From Alicyclobacillaceae bacterium (lineage in GTDB: Bacteria > Bacillota > Bacilli > Kyrpidiales > Kyrpidiaceae), in the NCBI GenBank assembly GCA_029961045.1, contig JASBVN010000020.1:1-64000 (forward strand): 64,000 nt of DNA, written 5' to 3'. A program made the position numbers and the translations under genes. Position 1 is the stretch's first letter. The number at the start of each line of letters is the position of its first letter. The notes beneath the pieces were generated by a model that made no database searches, was not told the DNA's origin, and saw only the letters and a list, made by a program, of their open reading frames with translations. Below, piece by piece: positions 46,638 to 56,059 of this stretch.

Positions 46638-47834
46638 TCAACGGGTCCCGTCTCTCCGGTGAAAACTCTCCGACAATTTGTCGAGAGCCGTAAGGAAAAT
46701 TTCCACACCGATCGGCAAGACGTCCTCATCAATGGCAAACTTCGGATGATGATGAGGATATCGCGCCCCCTTGGCGGGATTGCCGGCCCCCGTAAAAAAG
46801 AAGCACCCCGGTACAACCTGAAGATAAGCGGAAAAATCTTCTCCTCCCATGACGGGCGCCATCGTTTCCACCCGCTTGGGTCCTACCACTTCCTCTGCAG
46901 CCTCGCGCACCAAACGGGCCACCCGTTCGTCGTTGACCACCGGGGCATAGCCTCGCTCGTATTCGAAGGTGTATGTCGCGCCGAAAGCCGCGCAGATTCC
47001 CTTTACGATCGACTCCATCTGTTCGGGGACGCGCCTCCGGACGTCTTCGCGGAACGTCCGCACCGTTCCGACCAAGGTCGCCTGGTTGGGAATAATGTTG
47101 TGGGCCGTGCCGGCGTGAAACTCGCACACGCTGATCACCAATTGATCGAGGGGATCGGTACGCCGGCTGACCACCGATTGCAGCGCCCCGACCACCTGGC
47201 TGCCCACCAGGATGGGATCCACCGTATCTTGGGGAGCCCCGCCGTGGCCGCCCCGGCCGGTAATCTCGATGCGGAACCGGTCGGGAGCCGCCATGACCGG
47301 CCCGGAAGCCACGCCGACCGTCCCCGCCGCCATCGGCGACCACAGGTGGGTGCCGATGATCGCGTCCACCCCTTCCAGTACCCCTTCTTCGATCATGTCC
47401 CGAGCGCCCCCCGGGAACACTTCTTCGGCTTTCTGGAAGATCAACCGCACCTCTCCCCGCATCGGTTTCCGGCGCGCCGCCAAGATCTTTGCCGCACCCA
47501 ACAGCATCGCCGTATGGCCGTCGTGCCCGCAAGCGTGCATCACTCCGGGGTTTCGGGAGCGATAGGGGACGTCGTTTTCCTCTTGGATGGGCAAAGCGTC
47601 GATGTCGGCCCGGAGAGCGACACAACCGCCGGGTTCGCTCCCGATCAACCGCGCCACCACTCCGGTCCCGGCCACAAGGCGAACATCTTCAATCCCAAAC
47701 TCCCGCAATCGCTCCATGATCCAGGCCGATGTGCGGTATTCCTGAAAAGACAGTTCCGGATTTTGATGCAAATAACGCCTCCAGGCGATCATTTCTTCCC
47801 GAATGGCCTCCACATCCTGGCGATAACGAGACAT
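46638..47834 (-). CDS. M20-family amidohydrolase/peptidase
   Basis: A 398-residue zinc enzyme of the hippurate hydrolase/IAA-amino acid hydrolase group. Metal ligands are in HACGHDGHTAMLLGAAK and in FQKAEEVFPGG, with a later His in MGGEDFSAYLQ. The dimerisation domain (about 180-290) has GRGGHGGAPQDTVDPI. It removes acyl groups from amino acids or peptides. ATG at 47834 follows GGAGGTTTG. It ends before the T-rich terminator and is unlinked in function to its neighbours. Confidence 0.93.
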   Translation of the reverse strand: MSRYRQDVEAIREEMIAWRRYLHQNPELSFQEYRTSAWIMERLREFGIEDVRLVAGTGVVARLIGSEPGGCVALRADIDALPIQEENDVPYRSRNPGVMHACGHDGHTAMLLGAAKILAARRKPMRGEVRLIFQKAEEVFPGGARDMIEEGVLEGVDAIIGTHLWSPMAAGTVGVASGPVMAAPDRFRIEITGRGGHGGAPQDTVDPILVGSQVVGALQSVVSRRTDPLDQLVISVCEFHAGTAHNIIPNQATLVGTVRTFREDVRRRVPEQMESIVKGICAAFGATYTFEYERGYAPVVNDERVARLVREAAEEVVGPKRVETMAPVMGGEDFSAYLQVVPGCFFFTGAGNPAKGARYPHHHPKFAIDEDVLPIGVEIFLTALDKLSESFHRRDGTR

Positions 47835-47933
47835 CCATCAAACCTCCTATCCGCCTCTCAGACCGTCGGCAGTTCCGACATCCAAAACCCGCGCCTTCGC
47901 CCTGGATCGCACTTCTCCCGACCGGCCGGCCCC

Positions 47934-50093
47934 CTAGCCCGACTTCCGGAGCACCTGGAACACCGGCACAGGCGGGCCCACGTGAAACCCTTGGGCATAA
48001 TCGACGCCGTAAGAGCGCAGAATGCGCAACGTCTCCGCATCTTCCACAAATTCTGCGATGGTCTGAATCCCCAATTCCTTCATCGACATCGCCAATCCTT
48101 TGACCAGGCACTGGTCCACCGCATCCACCGCCAAATCCTGAATAAAGACCCCATCGATTTTGAGATAATCTAATGGTAAATATTTCAAGGAATAGAACGA
48201 AGAAAAACCGATTCCAAAATCGTCCAAAGCAAAATGAAAGCCCATCTCCCGCAACACGGTAATAAATTCCCGCGCGCGGCCGTAGTCCGTGATGGCGGCC
48301 GTCTCCGTAATTTCAAACAGCAATTGGTGCGGTTCCGTTTTTGCCAATGCCAATTCGTCCGCCAAGATGGACGCGAATTGCCGGTTTCCGAATACCTTCG
48401 CAGACAAATTGACGTGAAAACAGACGTCCGGGCGTTCCCGGCGAGACTCCGCCAGCAACCGGATCGCCTGCCGCGTCACCCAAACGTCGATGTGGTGGAT
48501 CAAGTCCGACTTCTCCGCAACTCCCAGAAATGCTTTGGGGCTGATGAGACGCCCCCCGTCCCCTTTCATCCGCAGGAGCAGTTCGAACCGGGACACCCGT
48601 TCCGATTGCAAATCCATAATCGGCTGGGCATACAAGACAAACAAATCCTTTTCCAAAGCTTCTCGAATTCGAGTCGCCCAAACCAATTCCTCGGTGGTGG
48701 CCGCCTCTTCTCCTTGAAACGGGTCGTAAACGTGGACATTGGCCCCCGTTCGCTTCGCCGTGTACATCGCCGTATCGGCATGAGCCAGAAGTTGTTCCGC
48801 CGTCTGGCCCCTCGCCGGATACTCGGCAATGCCGATGCTCGCCGTGATGATCACCCGTTTGCCGTCGAGGAACACCCGGTGGCGGCGAAAGGTTTTGGAC
48901 AGACCTTCGGCAATCCGCTTCGCCCGCTCCACGTCCACTCCGGGCAAATAAATGGCGAACTCATCGCCTCCCAACCGGCCGACGAAACCCTGGGACCCGA
49001 TCCGGTCACTCATGGAGCGAACCAGTCGCGTCAACAATTCGTCGCCCGCCCGGTGGCCGAGATTGTCATTGATAGCTTTAAAGTTGTCAAAATCGATGAA
49101 AAGCAGAGCCCCCCGCTCGTGCCGTTCGAGGGAAGCCGCGAGTTCCTCTTGGAACCTCCGCCGGTTGAAGACTCCGGTCAGGGAATCAAAATCGGCCAGC
49201 CGACGGAGTTGTTCTTCGAACCGCTTCCGTTCGCTAATGTCGTAACCGATGACCAACGCCCATTCTTCGCCGCGACCGGTTTTCGGGGGAAAGAGCACCG
49301 TCAAAAGGACTTGTTTCTGATGACCATCCTTGCAATACAAGACGGCTTCCGATTTCCATGCGCGGATTCTTCCCGACTCGTTTTCCCCGCGGGCCCTGTC
49401 GGCCACCCGGCGCAATTCCGGGATATATTCGAATAAGTTTCCGGAGTTTCCGGCACGCTGCGGGTCCATTCCCAACATCTGCCGGCCGACGTCATTCACA
49501 AACAGGGCGCGGCCCCCGGGGTCGCAAATCGCCACGAGACCGGGAAATTCTTTCATCATTACGCCCAATTGCCATTCCGTTTCGGCCTGGCGAGCTTTAG
49601 CCTGGTAGTACCGCCGCCTCTGTTCCAAGACGGCGCTCACCGTCTGTCCGACGAGACTCAGCAAGTCCAATTCCTTCTGAGAAAAGGTCCGTTCTTCCGG
49701 CAAAACGAGGTTCATCACACCGAGGGAACGGCCTTCCCACCGGAGGGGGACACTGGCGTGATAAGCCAGGCCTTTTCGGGACAAGCCCGTCTCTTCGAGG
49801 CGCTCGCACAAGAGCACATTGGCGGCGGAGCTCAATTCCCCGTCCAGCAACATCCGCTGGCACCGGCAGGTACCGCGCCGAAGAGCTCCCCAGTGGTCCC
49901 GTTCCAGCTCCCCCGGCAAATCGAACACCGCAGCCGGTTCAAAGGTGCCGTCCGGCCGCAACAGGCTGATCCATCCGCACCGGGCGGTCGTTAATTTGCA
50001 TATAATAGACAATATCGTATTCAATTCCCGAAGAACCTCGCCGCCCTCGAAATCTTCTTCTCCATCGAACGGCGGCCCATGGTCCTGCACCAC
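47934..50093 (-). CDS. GAF-PAS-GGDEF-EAL cyclic-di-GMP turnover protein
   Basis: About 719 residues. GAF lies at 20-165 (YHASVPLRWEGRSLGVMNLV), PAS at 175-290 (YCKDGHQKQVLLTVLF), GGDEF at 305-465 with intact GGDEF (RLGGDEFAIYL), and EAL at 475-715. In the EAL domain the signature reads ELLLR instead of EALLR; the other active residues are kept (HVNLSA, EITETA, LDDFGIGFSS, YLKIDGVFI, TIAEFVED). It may be a dual cyclase/phosphodiesterase, with no predicted membrane segment. The start is uncertain: the GTG at 50093 follows GGAGGTGGAGG, and other GTG codons lie at 50114 and 50090. Confidence 0.88.
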   Translation of the reverse strand: MVQDHGPPFDGEEDFEGGEVLRELNTILSIICKLTTARCGWISLLRPDGTFEPAAVFDLPGELERDHWGALRRGTCRCQRMLLDGELSSAANVLLCERLEETGLSRKGLAYHASVPLRWEGRSLGVMNLVLPEERTFSQKELDLLSLVGQTVSAVLEQRRRYYQAKARQAETEWQLGVMMKEFPGLVAICDPGGRALFVNDVGRQMLGMDPQRAGNSGNLFEYIPELRRVADRARGENESGRIRAWKSEAVLYCKDGHQKQVLLTVLFPPKTGRGEEWALVIGYDISERKRFEEQLRRLADFDSLTGVFNRRRFQEELAASLERHERGALLFIDFDNFKAINDNLGHRAGDELLTRLVRSMSDRIGSQGFVGRLGGDEFAIYLPGVDVERAKRIAEGLSKTFRRHRVFLDGKRVIITASIGIAEYPARGQTAEQLLAHADTAMYTAKRTGANVHVYDPFQGEEAATTEELVWATRIREALEKDLFVLYAQPIMDLQSERVSRFELLLRMKGDGGRLISPKAFLGVAEKSDLIHHIDVWVTRQAIRLLAESRRERPDVCFHVNLSAKVFGNRQFASILADELALAKTEPHQLLFEITETAAITDYGRAREFITVLREMGFHFALDDFGIGFSSFYSLKYLPLDYLKIDGVFIQDLAVDAVDQCLVKGLAMSMKELGIQTIAEFVEDAETLRILRSYGVDYAQGFHVGPPVPVFQVLRKSG

Positions 50094-50252
50094 TACGGAC
50101 ACCTCCACCTCCACCGGCCGCAGACGGCGCCGGTATCCGGAGCCCCGCTCCGGACCGTCCGGCCTCTCCGCACCGGTCTCCTACCAGCAGCTTCCCACCG
50201 CACACGCGTCCTACATGCCGCGTACCGGACGGACCCCGAGCTCCCGCCCGCT

Positions 50253-50549
50253 TCAATTCCCGCCTTTCCCGCCATCCCCGACCAAACCGTGCTTCTGCAA
50301 GAGAACGTACAACCGCTCCGGATCGTAACCGGTCACAAAATCGCCGCCGATCTGGACGGTCGGGGCAGCCAATCGCCCGGTCCGGTTCAACAACATTTCC
50401 ATGACGCCGGGACGGAAGATCGGTCTCTCTTGAAAGGAAATCCCGTAGCGCGAAAGAAACTCTTTCGCAAACCTGCACTGCCCTCAAAAGGCATTCGTAT
50501 ACACGATCACCGCCGGCTTGTCGGAAGGCCCCCCTTCCGGTCCCCTCAC
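50253..50549 (-). CDS. Glutaredoxin-like protein with in-frame UGA (candidate selenoprotein, UxxC)
   Basis: GTG at 50549 is preceded by GAGGAGG with 7 nt spacing and overlaps the stop of the preceding gene (GTGA), so the gene is translationally coupled. The frame runs 98 codons to 50253. It reads VIVYTNAF-UGA-GQCRFAKEFLSRYGISFQER, then GRLAAPTVQIGGDFVTGYDPERL, a typical glutaredoxin fold with its conserved TVxIGG region. The UGA (50484-50486, codon 22) sits where the first Cys of CxxC belongs; the second Cys is present. A SECIS-like hairpin follows. It may be a selenocysteine redox protein; the alternative is a single Cys-to-stop mutation. No Sec machinery is in the window. Confidence 0.72.
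50450..50468 (-). promoter_or_regulatory. SECIS-like hairpin after the UGA of the glutaredoxin gene
   Basis: On the minus strand GCGAAAG-AGTTT-CTTTCGC forms a perfect 7-bp stem with a 5-nt apical loop. It starts 15 nt after the UGA, so the loop begins 22 nt downstream, and G is the second loop base. Bacterial SECIS rules ask for about 16-37 nt spacing and a G in the first two loop positions. Confidence 0.6.
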
Positions 50550-50920
50550 GCCGATCCCTCCTCTTCGTAACCGACTTCCACGGCCGCCACGACAATATAC
50601 GCCAAGTCGTTCCGGTCGCCTTTATCGGGCAACACCACACCGCTGGTGGTCGCCAGACCGCCCGGCACCACTTCCACCGAGACCCGTCCGTAGGGAAAGG
50701 CGGCCTTGACCTTTTCCACGTCGAGGTTTTCGCGGTCCGCGGGCACTCCCAATTTCACCCGGACCAACATGTCCCGAAGGTCGCGGGACGGAATGACGGA
50801 ACGCATGCCGGGCATGGAATTGGTCTGGATGGCGTCCCGCACCGCCCGTACGGCGGCGGTGGTGACGTCCTGCCCGTGCAAGTCCACTCCCATGCCGTAC
50901 TGAATGAACATGATTTTCAT
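50546..50920 (-). CDS. Lin0512-family protein
   Basis: A 124-residue protein of the Lin0512 family, with IQYGMGVDLHGQDVTTAAVRAVRDAI near the start and the pattern MLVRVKLGVPADRENLDVEKVKAAFPYG. Function is unknown; the family forms small ring-like homomers and has no annotated reaction. ATG at 50920 follows GGGAGGC. Its stop overlaps the GTG start of the UGA-containing glutaredoxin gene, so the two are made together. It may therefore work with a thiol or selenol redox partner. Confidence 0.9.
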   Translation of the reverse strand: MKIMFIQYGMGVDLHGQDVTTAAVRAVRDAIQTNSMPGMRSVIPSRDLRDMLVRVKLGVPADRENLDVEKVKAAFPYGRVSVEVVPGGLATTSGVVLPDKGDRNDLAYIVVAAVEVGYEEEGSA

Positions 50921-50979
50921 CGAACTCAGCCTCCCGGAAAAAGGGACAGCGGGCCCCTCCCCGGAACCCGCCAACCCGT

Positions 50980-52302
50980 TCACCCTTCCACCTGGCTCTG
51001 TATGGGCTGTTGCTGCACCCGCAAACGGGTCACCCGGACGTTGTCGACTTCGACGATCTCAAACACGTAGTCGTCGACGACCACGGTCTTGCCCACCTTC
51101 GGGTTCCCGTCCAATTGGGCGGCGACCCATCCTCCGATGGAGTCCACTTCGGAATCGTCGATCTCGAGGCCGAACATGTCGTTGACGTCCTCGACGAGAA
51201 TCCGCCCGTCCAAGTACGTCACATTGCCGACCGTCTCGACGGGGGCCCGCTCCTCATCAAACTCATCCCGAATTTCACCGACGATCTCTTCCAGAATGTC
51301 TTCCAAAGTTAGAATACCCGCCGTGCCTCCGTATTCATCCACCACCACCGCGATCTGGCTCCGCTGCTTTTGCATGAGCCGCAACACGCGGCTGATCTCC
51401 ATGGATTCGGGAACCCGCAGCACCTCGCGAATAATCTCCTGGAGGTTGCGCTCGCCGGCCTGCAACCCCTGAACGTACAGGTCGGAGACGTGAATGAACC
51501 CCAGGATATGGTCTTTGTCGCCAAGGGCCACCGGGTACCGGGTGTGGCGGTGGGTCCGGGCGATTTCGAAGTTTTCTTCCGGCGATCGATCGGCATACAG
51601 ACACACCATGTCCGTCCGGGGCACCATCACTTCCCTGGCCACCCGGTCCGAAAAATGAAAGATGTTGTCGACCAAAGCCTTCTCCGTGCTGTCGATGAGC
51701 CCACTCCGGTGGCTTTCGGAGACGAGTAAACGGATCTCCTCCTCCGTATACGCCGTCTGATGCCCGGACACCACCGGCTCGATCCCCATCCAACGCAGCA
51801 ACAGATTCGCCAGGCCGTTGAGGAACCAAATCGCGGGGTACATCACTTTGTAAAAAAGCGCGAGGGGCATCGCCGTCCACAGGGCAGCGGGCTCCGCCAT
51901 CCGGATCGCCAGGGACTTCGGAGCCAACTCACCCAGCACGATGTGCAGAAGGGTGATGAACGAAAAGGCCACGACGAAGGCGACGGTGTGAGCCACTGCG
52001 GCGGGCAGGCCCGCCCACGTGAACAAAGGCCACAACACGCGAGCGACGGCGGGTTCCCCGATCCACCCCAAGCCCAAAGAGGCCAGCGTAATGCCCAATT
52101 GGGTCGCCGATAAATAGGCGTCCAGCTTCGATACGACCCGTTGGGCGAACCGGGCACGCATATGCCCCTCCTGGGCCAACTGCTGCAACCGCGTGGACCG
52201 GACTTTTACCAGGGCAAACTCCGCCGCCACAAAGAAGCCGTTCAACAACACCAAAGCAAAAACAGCAATGAGTTTAATCAGCAAACTACCAGGAGTGTCC
52301 AA
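50980..52302 (-). CDS. CorC/HlyC-type CNNM transporter with CBS pair
   Basis: A 440-residue membrane protein. The CNNM/DUF21 domain (1-190) has four transmembrane segments and LDAYLSATQLGITLASLGLGW. A CBS pair follows (about 205-335, VMVPRTDMVCL and IAVVVDEYGGTAGILTLEDILEEIVGEI), then a CorC_HlyC domain (about 350-430). Such proteins move or sense Mg2+ and Co2+. The TTG start at 52302 is the best available, after a weak ribosome binding site. It has its own promoter at 52394-52423 and precedes the Lin0512 gene by 59 nt. Confidence 0.9.
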   Translation of the reverse strand: MDTPGSLLIKLIAVFALVLLNGFFVAAEFALVKVRSTRLQQLAQEGHMRARFAQRVVSKLDAYLSATQLGITLASLGLGWIGEPAVARVLWPLFTWAGLPAAVAHTVAFVVAFSFITLLHIVLGELAPKSLAIRMAEPAALWTAMPLALFYKVMYPAIWFLNGLANLLLRWMGIEPVVSGHQTAYTEEEIRLLVSESHRSGLIDSTEKALVDNIFHFSDRVAREVMVPRTDMVCLYADRSPEENFEIARTHRHTRYPVALGDKDHILGFIHVSDLYVQGLQAGERNLQEIIREVLRVPESMEISRVLRLMQKQRSQIAVVVDEYGGTAGILTLEDILEEIVGEIRDEFDEERAPVETVGNVTYLDGRILVEDVNDMFGLEIDDSEVDSIGGWVAAQLDGNPKVGKTVVVDDYVFEIVEVDNVRVTRLRVQQQPIQSQVEG

Positions 52303-52393
52303 TGATCATCCCCAAATCGGGGAAGCCACCTCGCTCCACACGGAAGTTTAACACTCAGTTCCTGCGGATCTAGATCTTGATTTCTTGCTAATT

Positions 52394-52423
52394 ATTATAA
52401 ATGTGCGGAAAGTATCCCGTCAA
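52394..52423 (-). promoter_or_regulatory. Sigma-A promoter of the CorC gene
   Basis: On the minus strand TTGACG (52418-52423), an 18-nt spacer and TATAAT (52394-52399). The 325-nt spacer 52303-52627 otherwise contains a short stem CCCCAAATCGGGG (52306-52318) just upstream of the gene and no coding sequence that I can support. Confidence 0.75.
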
Positions 52424-52627
52424 ACCCGCCCTTCCGACTCCTGGAGCTTCCGCGAGCCATAGATGCGGCAGGATGCCCGAATTCGGACCCCTGCCCACGG
52501 GATGCCCCGCTGAGAGGCCCGGCCGGCCGCGGACGCCGTCCCGCCGGGACATCCGCTCAGACCTACCGGACCCTTCCGCCGGCCGACACCGCCGCCCGGG
52601 ACCTCGGACCCCATCCGACCCGGAAGA

Positions 52628-54319
52628 TCAGACTTTGAACCGGTGAATGAGATCTTGCAATTCTTGAGCCATCCGGCTCAGCGAATGGGCAGAGGACGAC
52701 ACTTCCTGCATGGCCGCCAACTGTTCTTCCGAGGCGTCCGCCGCCTTCTCCGTCGCCCCCATCGATTCTTTGGCAACCTGAGCCATATGCTCCACGGTGG
52801 TTGAGATTTCTTCCGCACCGGCGGACAACTCCTGCGTTGCGGCGGAAATCTCCTGGATCTGATCGGCCACGTTCCGCACGGAATTCAGAATGTGTTCAAA
52901 AGCCTCTCCGGCCTCCTGAACCGCCTGAATCCCCGAGCGAACCTCCCGGGTGACCATGTCCATCGCTTCCACCGAGCGCTTGGTTTCTTCTTGGATCGTC
53001 TGGATCAGACCGGCGATCTGATCGGCCGACTGCTTGGACTGTTCGGCGAGTTTACGCACTTCCTCGGCCACGACGACAAACCCCCGGCCGTGTTCCCCCG
53101 CCCGCGCCGCTTCGATGGCCGCATTCAGAGCGAGTAGATTCGTTTGGGCGGCAATCCCCGAGATCACCTCGACAATCTGACCGATTTGCTTAGAACGCTG
53201 CTCCAGCAACGAGATGGCCGAAGCCGATTCTTGCACCGATGCCCTGATCGAATCCATCTGATGGACCGCCTTCTGTACCCGCTCGTTTCCTTCCTCCGCT
53301 CGGGAAGCCGTCTCGACCGAAGACTGGGAAACGAGGGTAGCCGACTCGGCGATCCGTTGGGTCCCCGCCGCCATTTCTCCGACCGCGGTAGCGCTTTCCT
53401 CCGACTGCCGCACCTGAGACTTGGCCCCTCCGGCCACCTCCTGAACCACCGCGGTGATCCGGTTGGTAACCTCAACGGTCTGCTCGGCGCTGGCAAACAG
53501 CTCTTCCGACGCCGCCGCCACGTGCTCCGAAGCCTGGCTCACTTTCCGGATCAGCGCACGGAGATTTTCCACCATGGCGTTGATGCTCTGAGCCAGTTCT
53601 CCGATCTCGTCTTTGGCCCGGCATTGCACCTCTTCCACCTGAAGGTCGCCCTGGGCGACCCGCTTCGCCACGTGGGCGACTTGGAGAAGAGGAGCCGCCA
53701 TGCGGCTGGCCACCGCCCAGGAGACCGCAATGGCTACCACCAATCCCGCTACTCCGAAGGCGATCACCCTGTTCCGGAAATCGGTCTGCAATTTCAGATA
53801 TGGAGCAATGGGCACTCCCATGCCCCAGATCCCGATCACCTCGCCCCGGGCGTCCTGAATCGGCTCATAGGCCGTCATGTCCCATTGGCCGACCACCTGA
53901 GCCAATCCCACGTAGGTGCGGCGTTCTTTCAATGTCGCCTGGGCCACGGCTTCAGACACCGGCGTTCCGAGGGCACGCTGGCCGTCGGGATTTTTCACGT
54001 TGGTGGCGACACGGATGTTGCCCTGGAAAATGGTGACCGCATTCCCCGTAGCAGCCCCGATCTCGTCCACCACGGTGACGTTCCCGTCAATGGGCGTGTT
54101 CCCTTTGTACAGCCGGCCGTCCCGCAGCGACCATTCCCCCGGGATTTTCGCGTCCAGCAACGCTTTGCCGAGAGCCAAATCCGAGCTGACCTTGTGCATC
54201 AGCGCTTCGGTCACTTCGGTCTTCACCGTCAGGGACGCGAATGTCGCCATCGACGCCGTGCCCAGAATAATGACGAGAGAAAACAAGAGGATTACCTTAA
54301 GTTTAATACTCAGTCTCAT
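52628..54319 (-). CDS. Methyl-accepting chemotaxis protein
   Basis: A 563-residue receptor. The N-terminal transmembrane helix (10-32) leads to a single-Cache-type extracytoplasmic sensor (about 35-185, with [30 protein letters not shown]). A second helix (about 195-215) leads to HAMP (215-270) and a signalling domain (about 290-563) with the hairpin tip core [36 protein letters not shown]. Cache domains of this kind bind small carboxylates in known cases; the ligand here is unknown. ATG at 54319 follows GGGGGGAAGG. No other chemotaxis gene is in the window. Confidence 0.94.
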   Translation of the reverse strand: MRLSIKLKVILLFSLVIILGTASMATFASLTVKTEVTEALMHKVSSDLALGKALLDAKIPGEWSLRDGRLYKGNTPIDGNVTVVDEIGAATGNAVTIFQGNIRVATNVKNPDGQRALGTPVSEAVAQATLKERRTYVGLAQVVGQWDMTAYEPIQDARGEVIGIWGMGVPIAPYLKLQTDFRNRVIAFGVAGLVVAIAVSWAVASRMAAPLLQVAHVAKRVAQGDLQVEEVQCRAKDEIGELAQSINAMVENLRALIRKVSQASEHVAAASEELFASAEQTVEVTNRITAVVQEVAGGAKSQVRQSEESATAVGEMAAGTQRIAESATLVSQSSVETASRAEEGNERVQKAVHQMDSIRASVQESASAISLLEQRSKQIGQIVEVISGIAAQTNLLALNAAIEAARAGEHGRGFVVVAEEVRKLAEQSKQSADQIAGLIQTIQEETKRSVEAMDMVTREVRSGIQAVQEAGEAFEHILNSVRNVADQIQEISAATQELSAGAEEISTTVEHMAQVAKESMGATEKAADASEEQLAAMQEVSSSAHSLSRMAQELQDLIHRFKV

Positions 54320-54550
54320 CGCCCTTCCCCCCAGCCCAACGGATTCCCGCGCAGTCGCCCCGTGCCGCCATCCCCGCTGTCTCTCTGTAACCGTTGCGGG
54401 CATTGTACCCGATGCGCTGTCGCAATCGGGAGAATCATATGTACTAAAATCGAAGGCCGGGCCGCTCGGAGCCGGCCGGGCGCCGCAGATCGCAGAGCCG
54501 AAAACGCCCGGCCGCGGCCGGCTCCCCGGCCCTTGCCGCCCCAGCCCCGC

Positions 54551-55351
54551 TCACTCGCCGCGGAAAACCGGCTTGCGCTTTTCCCGGAAGGCCTCCAGGG
54601 CCTCCAAGCGATCCTTCGTCGGAATCACCACTTCATAGGCTTTCGATTCGATTTCCAGCCCCGTGGCCAAATCGACGTCCAGACCGCGGTCCACGGCGAA
54701 CTTCGCCTGGGTGACGGCGATGGGACCGTTTTGTGCAATTTCTTCGGCCAGCCGGCGCGCGTCCTCCAACGGATTCGGGGATACCCCGGTCAGAATCCCC
54801 CACTCGTACGCTTGCCGGGCCGTCAACTTGCGGGCGGTGAAGATCAGTTCCTTCGCCCGCATCGGGCCGATGAGCCGCGGCAACCGCTGAGTGCCCCCCG
54901 CCCCCGGGATGATCGCGAGGCTGGTTTCCGTCAGCCCCATCACCGCGTCTTCCGCCGCGTACCGAAAGTCGCAGGCCAGGGCCAATTCGAACCCGCCCCC
55001 CAAGGCATAACCGTGAATCACCGCGATGGTGGGCTGGGGCAACCGCTCCACCGCCGCAAAAACGTCTCTTATTTTCTGGACGTTCCGGCGAACCTGCTGT
55101 TCGTTCAACGTCCGGCGTTCTTTCAGATCGGCTCCGACACAAAAGGCCCGGCCTGCACCGGTAAAGATCACCGCCCGAATGTCCCGGCGAACCCGGAGGG
55201 ACTCGACCACCTCGCCCAGCCGCACCGTCGTTTCATAATCCAGGGCGTTCATCACTTCCGGGCGATGGAGGACGACCGTCGCCACCACCCCGTCTTCCTC
55301 GACCTTCACGGGAGCCGCTTCCCGTCCCGACAGATCTTTCTGCCCGTCCAC
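54551..55351 (-). CDS. Enoyl-CoA hydratase/isomerase
   Basis: A 266-residue crotonase. The oxyanion-hole motifs are GRAFCVGADLKE and IHGYALGGGFELALACDFR, and the catalytic glutamates lie in GGGFEL and TETSLAIIPGAGGTQRLPRL. It hydrates 2-enoyl-CoA; methylglutaconyl-CoA hydratase is a close alternative, given the nearby biotin carboxylase. GTG at 55351 follows GAGGAGG. It has its own promoter (55397-55425), which may uncouple it from the sigma-54 unit upstream. Confidence 0.93.
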   Translation of the reverse strand: MDGQKDLSGREAAPVKVEEDGVVATVVLHRPEVMNALDYETTVRLGEVVESLRVRRDIRAVIFTGAGRAFCVGADLKERRTLNEQQVRRNVQKIRDVFAAVERLPQPTIAVIHGYALGGGFELALACDFRYAAEDAVMGLTETSLAIIPGAGGTQRLPRLIGPMRAKELIFTARKLTARQAYEWGILTGVSPNPLEDARRLAEEIAQNGPIAVTQAKFAVDRGLDVDLATGLEIESKAYEVVIPTKDRLEALEAFREKRKPVFRGE

Positions 55352-55396
55352 CCTTTTTCCCTCCTCGTTTTGGCACAGTTGCGAAATCACAAACTG

Positions 55397-55425
55397 ATTA
55401 TACTGGAGCGCCCCGCCCAAAACAA
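55397..55425 (-). promoter_or_regulatory. Sigma-A promoter of the enoyl-CoA hydratase gene
   Basis: On the minus strand TTGTTT (55420-55425), a 17-nt spacer and TATAAT (55397-55402), 50 nt before the GTG start. Confidence 0.7.
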
Positions 55426-55482
55426 ACGGAGGCCCCCGCCCGGCCGCCGCCGGAGGGGGCTGGATTTACCCCGGTTGCCGCT

Positions 55483-55917
55483 TCATTGAGAAAGGATCAT
55501 GTACAAAGCCACACCAAACGCGACCTCTTTTTGAGTGACCGCGTCAATGACAGAACAATCCGCCAAAGCGGTCGTCCGGCCGCGGTGGCGTAGATGCGCT
55601 ATAGCCAGCAGATCCCGGTCCAAGGCGGGACGGATATAATTGACTTTCAGATCCGCCGTCGTCATGCCCTGCCCCTTTTCCAGAGTCGGCCAAAGGGCTG
55701 CCGCCACCGCCGAATCGATCAGCATCGCGATGAAACCCCCGTGCACGCGGCCCATGTCCTGAAGCAGCCGTCCGTCAAAGGGAAGCCGCAGCTTGGCCCA
55801 ACCGGGACCCGCATCCTCCACCGTCAATCCCAACAGCGCCCAAGCCGGCATCGCTTCCCGGCGCTTGAGGTCCTCCAGAATCTGAGGATCCGAATTCCAT
55901 CTCCGCTCTTCCGTCAT
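55483..55917 (-). CDS. PaaI-type hotdog thioesterase
   Basis: A 144-residue single hotdog domain with the active-site helix DMGRVHGGFIAMLIDSAVAAA and the following strand TADLKVNYIRPAL, as in PaaI/YbgC-type acyl-CoA thioesterases. It could drain stalled acyl-CoA esters from the pathway. ATG at 55917 marks the start of the domain; the longer frame up to 56058 overlaps the upstream region and is not supported. It lies 142 nt after the second acyl-CoA dehydrogenase gene, same strand. Confidence 0.88.
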   Translation of the reverse strand: MTEERRWNSDPQILEDLKRREAMPAWALLGLTVEDAGPGWAKLRLPFDGRLLQDMGRVHGGFIAMLIDSAVAAALWPTLEKGQGMTTADLKVNYIRPALDRDLLAIAHLRHRGRTTALADCSVIDAVTQKEVAFGVALYMILSQ

Positions 55918-56059
55918 GGCCCCCGGCCCGGGAGGCGCCACCGCCCGCTGTGCCGGAATTCCCCGTGCGGGGAGCGGAGACCTCCCGTTGCACCGGGTTC
56001 CCCCCTTCCTGAAATTGTTCTCAGCCCCATGGAGCCGTGGCCCGCCGCATCCGGACATT

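Noticed and set aside
53144..55489. A 781-codon plus-strand open frame
   Set aside because: It spans the antisense of the chemotaxis receptor and enoyl-CoA hydratase genes, whose motifs are clear on the minus strand. His/Arg/Pro-rich shadow.
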